Assembly (NCBI GenBank): GCA_004295085.1
Contig: SHNF01000017.1
Location: 187,058 to 251,057, forward strand
DNA: 64,000 nt
Source: Planctomycetota bacterium
GTDB taxonomy: Bacteria; Planctomycetota; UBA1135
Direction: 5' to 3'
Position numbers and translations under genes: made by a program. Under the pieces are notes generated by a model. It did no database searches. It was not told where the DNA came from and worked only from the letters and a program-made list of their open reading frames with translations. Below, in pieces: positions 60,510-64,000 of the stretch; positions within the stretch are counted from its first letter, which is position 1; every line of letters starts with the position of its first letter.

Positions 60510-61682
60510 ATGAACGTCCCTCCGCCCATCCTTCTGGTTCCGCCGGCTTCTCTCCTTCTTCCTCCCTCTTCCCGACGCCGCGGTGCGCAGCCTTGGCTGA
60601 TGGCGAGCGCCGTCCTGGTGCTGGCGCTCGCGCCTGGCGCCGCCGGTGCGCAGGCGCCGCCCGCTCCGCCCGCGCCGGCGGAGCGCGGCCTGGGCGCCGC
60701 CGAGCGCGCCGCGGTGGTGAACGCGCTGGCCGACGCGCTGCGCGCCTCCTACGTGCTGGCGGAGCACGCCGCGGGCATGGAGGCCACGCTGCGCAGCAAC
60801 CTGGCGGCCGGCCGCTATGACGACTGTGACCATCCGGCGCACCTGGCCGAGGCGCTGACGCGGGACATCCGCGGCGTCTACGACGACAAGCACCTGCGCG
60901 TGCTGGGCGCGGCGCCGGAGCGTGTGCACCGCGCCGCCGGCTCGGAGCGCGCGCTGCGCGAGGCGGCGCGCTGGGAGAACTACGGCTTCGAGAAGCTGGA
61001 GCGCCTGGCCGGCAACGTCGGCTACCTGGACTTCCGCGAGTTCATGCGCAAGGATCTGGCTGGCGACACCGCGGCCGCGGCCATGAGCTTCCTCGCCGAC
61101 TGCAACGCCTTGATCGTGGATCTGCGCCGCAACGGCGGCGGCGATCCGGCCATGGTGGCCTTCCTGTGCTCGTACCTCTTCGGCGACGAGGCGGTGCACC
61201 TCAACGACCTCTACATCCGGCCCGAGGGCCGCACCGAGGAGTACTGGACCGATCCGCGCGTCCCCGGGCGCAAGTTCGGGCCGGACAAGCCCGTGTTCGT
61301 CCTGACCAGCGCCTTCACGTTCTCCGGCGCCGAGGAGTTCGCCTACAACCTGCAGGCACGCCGGCGCGCCCTGCTGGTGGGCGAGGTCACCGGCGGCGGC
61401 GCGCATCCGACGATGCCGGTGGCGCTGGGCCACGGTCTCACCGCCATGGTCCCGTTCGCCCGCGCCGTCAACCCGGTCACCGGCGGCAACTGGGAGGGGA
61501 CCGGCGTGCAGCCGGACGTCGCGGTGGCGGCGGACCAGGCCCTGATGCGCGCCCACTACGAGGCCGTGGCCGCGATCCGCGCCTCCGAGCACGATCCGCA
61601 GCGCCGCCGGCGTCTGGAGGAGATCGCCGCGGACCTGGCGGCCGCGCTGGGGCTTCAGCCGGAGCGGGCGAGCGGCAGGTAG
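60510..61682 (+). CDS. Secreted S41-family peptidase
   Basis: A 390-residue predicted C-terminal-processing-type serine peptidase, closest in form to the IRBP-like S41B branch without a PDZ domain. N-terminal export signal around LMASAVLVLALAPGAAGAQA. The helical cap (NALADALRASYVLAEHAAGM) is followed by NVGYLDFREFM, ALIVDLRRNGGGDPAMVAFL and the nucleophile region TSAFTFSGAEEFAYNLQ (Ser in FSGAEE). The end has NWEGTGVQPDVAV. ATG 60510 is used; ATG 60600 would begin directly at the signal. Its 3' end overlaps the converging HAD-like gene by 28 nt. Confidence 0.85.
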   Translation: MNVPPPILLVPPASLLLPPSSRRRGAQPWLMASAVLVLALAPGAAGAQAPPAPPAPAERGLGAAERAAVVNALADALRASYVLAEHAAGMEATLRSNLAAGRYDDCDHPAHLAEALTRDIRGVYDDKHLRVLGAAPERVHRAAGSERALREAARWENYGFEKLERLAGNVGYLDFREFMRKDLAGDTAAAAMSFLADCNALIVDLRRNGGGDPAMVAFLCSYLFGDEAVHLNDLYIRPEGRTEEYWTDPRVPGRKFGPDKPVFVLTSAFTFSGAEEFAYNLQARRRALLVGEVTGGGAHPTMPVALGHGLTAMVPFARAVNPVTGGNWEGTGVQPDVAVAADQALMRAHYEAVAAIRASEHDPQRRRRLEEIAADLAAALGLQPERASGR

Positions 61683-62722
61683 ACGCCGCAGGCGCCCAGC
61701 TCGTAGTGGAACTGGGCGCAGTGGCGGTAGTGGATGGCGCGCTGCGCGGCCCCGGACAGCAGCGCCTGGCGCAGGTAGCGGCGCACATCGTCCACCGCGA
61801 TCACCAGGTCCGGCTCGCCGCCCAGCCGCAGGCGCGCCAGGTCGCGGGCGCGCAGCCACAGCGACGCGTCCGCCCCCTTGGGGTTCACCCCGTCCTGGCA
61901 CGAGGCGGCCAGGTTCGCCAGCAGGTCGCCCAGGCCGAGCTCCTCCTTCATGCTGCGGATGCAGATGGGGTCGGTGTTGCTCACCACCACCACCGCGGTG
62001 TCCGGACGCGCCGCCGCGCGCCGCACCAGCGCCACGGTCGAGGGCTTGAGGCTCAGGATGGAGCCCCAGACCCGGGCCAGCAGGCTCTTGTCGGGCGCCA
62101 CCAGGTTCAGCGGGTCCAGCGCCCGCTCCAGGAACTCGTCGGCCAGCAGCTCGCCCGACTCCAGCGCCGGGCGCAGCTCCTGGATCCTGCGCAGGCCTGC
62201 CGCGGGCGCCGGCTGCCCGAACACGGTCAGGAAGTTGCGCGCGAACAGCGCGCGGTCGAAGCGCGCCAGCACCATGCCGAGGTCCACGAGCAGCGCCGTG
62301 CGCCCCTCGGCTACGCGCCGCGGCGCCACCGGCTCGGGTCCGCGCAGCCGCAGCAGCTGCGGTGCGCGACCGGCGCGGGCCTCCCAGCGCAGCAGCCAGG
62401 CGCTGCCGCGCTCGGCGTGCGCGCGCAGGAACGCCCGCGAGGGCGCGTCGGCCCAGGGGGCGCTGGCCACGACCTGCTCGCGGCCGGGAAGGTGTGCGGC
62501 GATGGCATAGGCCCAGCGGCGCCCCGCCGGCTCCTCCTCCTCGGGCGGCGGCCCGCCGGCCTCGATCTCGGCCGGAGCGCGCGCGTCGGCGGGGAGGTGC
62601 ACGGCCCCGTCGTCGCACACCACCGCCAGCGTGGCCCGCTCCCGCTCCGGCGTGAGGTCGACGAACTCGAAGGGAAGCTGCCAGAACTGCGCCAGCTCGT
62701 CGGCGGCGGCCGCGACGTCCAT
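61655..62722 (-). CDS. HAD-superfamily hydrolase-like protein with an N-terminal extra domain
   Basis: A 355-residue protein. The C-terminal 200 residues are a HAD-IA/YihX-like domain: motif I LLVDLGMVLARFD, motif II VVVSNTDPICIRSMKEELGL, a Lys in NPKGADASLW and motif IV VIAVDDVRRYLRQAL. In motif I the second residue pair reads D-L-G, as in YihX. The N-terminal 130 residues are unrelated and unassigned (LPFEFVDLTPERERATLAVV; RRWAYAIAAHLPGREQVVAS). Substrate unknown. ATG 62722 lies only 28 nt from the divergent deaminase start. Confidence 0.75.
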   Translation of the reverse strand: MDVAAAADELAQFWQLPFEFVDLTPERERATLAVVCDDGAVHLPADARAPAEIEAGGPPPEEEEPAGRRWAYAIAAHLPGREQVVASAPWADAPSRAFLRAHAERGSAWLLRWEARAGRAPQLLRLRGPEPVAPRRVAEGRTALLVDLGMVLARFDRALFARNFLTVFGQPAPAAGLRRIQELRPALESGELLADEFLERALDPLNLVAPDKSLLARVWGSILSLKPSTVALVRRAAARPDTAVVVVSNTDPICIRSMKEELGLGDLLANLAASCQDGVNPKGADASLWLRARDLARLRLGGEPDLVIAVDDVRRYLRQALLSGAAQRAIHYRHCAQFHYELGACGVYLPLARSG

Positions 62723-62750
62723 GGCCACAGTCTGGCAGCGCGCGGCGCCT

Positions 62751-63989
62751 ATGTTGGAGTGCGTGCGCGCGCCGCTGACCCCCGAGCTGATCCGCAAGCT
62801 GCCCAAGAGCGACCTGCACGTGCACCTGGACGGCTCGCTGCGTCCGGACACCTTGATCGAGCTGGCGCGACGGCGCGTGAAGCTGCCGTCCGCCACGCCC
62901 GCGGGCCTGATGCAGCTGGTGTTCAAGCCGCGTTACCGCAACCTCAACGAGTACCTGCGCGGCTTCGCCTACACGGTGGCCGTGCTCCAGGACGCCGAGT
63001 CCCTGGAGCGTGCCGCCTACGAACTGTGCATCGACGCCCAGGACGAGGGTGTGCGCTACCTCGAGATCCGCTTCGCCCCGCAGCTGCACACCCAGCCCGG
63101 CTTCGCCATCGCCGACGTGCTGCGCGCCGTGGCCCGCGGCATCGAGCGGGCCGAGCGCCGGTTCAACCGCCGCCCGCAGGTGCGCGGCGGCGGCGAGCCG
63201 CCGTTCCGCGCCGCGATGCTGGTGTGCGCGCTGCGTTTCTTCGCGCCCGGGTACTCGCGCACGTACGCCGACATGTTCCAGGCCTTCACCGACCTGCCGC
63301 CGCAGCGCGTGTTCGGCCTGGCCAGCGAAGCCCTGGTCGCGGCCGCGGTGCGCGCTCGCGACGAGGGCGGCCTGCCCGTGGTGGGCGTGGACCTGGCCGG
63401 CCAGGAGCAGGGCCATCCCGCCAAGGACCACCAGCGTGCCTACCAGCTGGCGCACGACGCCTTCCTGGGCAAGACCGTGCATGCCGGCGAGGACTACGGG
63501 CCGGAATCCATCTTCCAGGCCATCACCGACTGCCACGCCGACCGCATCGGGCACGGCACCTGGCTGTTCAGCCCGGACAAGATCCGCGATCCCAGCATCA
63601 CCGACCGGCCCGAGTACGTGCGCCGGCTGGTGCAGTACATCGCCGACCGCCGCATCACGCTGGAGGTGTGCCTCACGAGCAACCTGCAGACCATCCCGGA
63701 GCTGCGGTCGCTGCGCGACCATCCGTTCCGCAGGATGCGCGCCCACCGGCTCTCGGCCACGTTCTGCACCGACAACCGCCTGGTGTCGCGCACCACGGTC
63801 AGCGGCGAGATCCTGAAAGCCGTGCGCGCGTTCCGGCTCAGCTCCAAGGAGCTGGGCGACCTGCTCATCTACGGCTTCAAGCGCGCCTTCTACCCGGGCC
63901 CGTACCTGGAGAAGCGCGCCTATGTGCGCCAGGTCCTCGACTACCGCGACCGCGTGTTCCAGGAATTCGCCGCGGCCGGGCCGCCCTGA
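62751..63989 (+). CDS. Adenosine deaminase-family metal-dependent hydrolase
   Basis: A 412-residue amidohydrolase-fold enzyme. Zinc ligands His23 and His25 in KSDLHVHLDGSL, the VHAGEDYG block (His244, catalytic Glu247), ADRIGHGTWL and TFCTDNRLVSRTTVSGE, where the last zinc Asp sits. The DNRLVS form replaces the DDP of classical adenosine deaminase and is seen in a distinct bacterial branch, so adenosine, adenine or another purine could be the substrate. An insert RRPQVRGGGEPPFRAAM lies mid-protein. ATG 62751 or GTG 62763. It ends 11 nt before the window edge. Confidence 0.87.
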   Translation: MLECVRAPLTPELIRKLPKSDLHVHLDGSLRPDTLIELARRRVKLPSATPAGLMQLVFKPRYRNLNEYLRGFAYTVAVLQDAESLERAAYELCIDAQDEGVRYLEIRFAPQLHTQPGFAIADVLRAVARGIERAERRFNRRPQVRGGGEPPFRAAMLVCALRFFAPGYSRTYADMFQAFTDLPPQRVFGLASEALVAAAVRARDEGGLPVVGVDLAGQEQGHPAKDHQRAYQLAHDAFLGKTVHAGEDYGPESIFQAITDCHADRIGHGTWLFSPDKIRDPSITDRPEYVRRLVQYIADRRITLEVCLTSNLQTIPELRSLRDHPFRRMRAHRLSATFCTDNRLVSRTTVSGEILKAVRAFRLSSKELGDLLIYGFKRAFYPGPYLEKRAYVRQVLDYRDRVFQEFAAAGPP

Positions 63990-64000
63990 GCCGGCCGGGC

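Overview
The window is bacterial chromosome with very high GC (roughly 70 percent by eye), densely packed genes and no gene-free stretch longer than about 215 bp. No rRNA, tRNA, CRISPR array, insertion sequence or integrase was seen. Several traits together point to a diderm of the PVC superphylum, most likely a Planctomycetota lineage. These are a PVC-type small basic protein, a division/cell-wall cluster that stops at murB with no ftsQ-ftsA-ftsZ, an ECF sigma factor near a TPR-fused Ser/Thr kinase, a BlaI/BlaR1 pair outside a beta-lactamase context, and ExbB with a cleavable-type signal peptide. The taxonomy is inference; the genes themselves are read from the sequence.

Region 1 (1-16466) is a run of twelve minus-strand genes. 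In transcription order: family-4 uracil-DNA glycosylase, a GspL/PilM-PilN-like protein, a GspM/PilO-like protein, a single-pass protein with a fibronectin-like module, secretin lipoprotein 2, two exported TPR proteins, ExbB/TolQ, two ExbD/TolR proteins, a group II PLP decarboxylase, and secretin lipoprotein 1. Two paralogous secretins with a 1 TolQ : 2 TolR motor, and no secretion ATPase or pseudopilin nearby, is the most unusual arrangement here. It is the best candidate for an undescribed envelope machine.

Region 2 (16535-22072) holds a membrane protein with a weak SPOR-like tail, the small basic protein, queE, der, a lipoprotein, a GNAT-like protein and a zinc-ribbon protein. Region 3 (22073-34884) is the dcw operon: mraZ-rsmH-ftsL-like-ftsI-murE-murF-mraY-ftsW-LysM-murG-murC-murB. 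It starts from an AT-rich promoter with a large palindrome and possible MraZ boxes. murD, ddl, ftsQ, ftsA and ftsZ are missing from their usual places.

Region 4 (34889-46130) has an alkaline-phosphatase-superfamily lipoprotein, an inositol-monophosphatase-family enzyme, an RND efflux adaptor/pump pair, an ECF sigma factor, a secreted Cys-rich protein and the Ser/Thr kinase. Region 5 (46147-51589) has a MOSC protein and a BlaI/BlaR1/secreted-protein operon facing a glycoside hydrolase family 9 gene across two tandem BlaI-type dyads. Region 6 (51680-63989) contains thrS, an SDR, a toroid-barrel-toroid operon of unknown function, two small uncharacterised genes, a MocR-type regulator facing an S41 peptidase, a HAD-like protein and an adenosine deaminase-family gene. 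Many neighbouring genes overlap by exactly 4 nt (ATGA or GTGA), so translational coupling appears common, and a few genes appear to start at or next to their transcription start.
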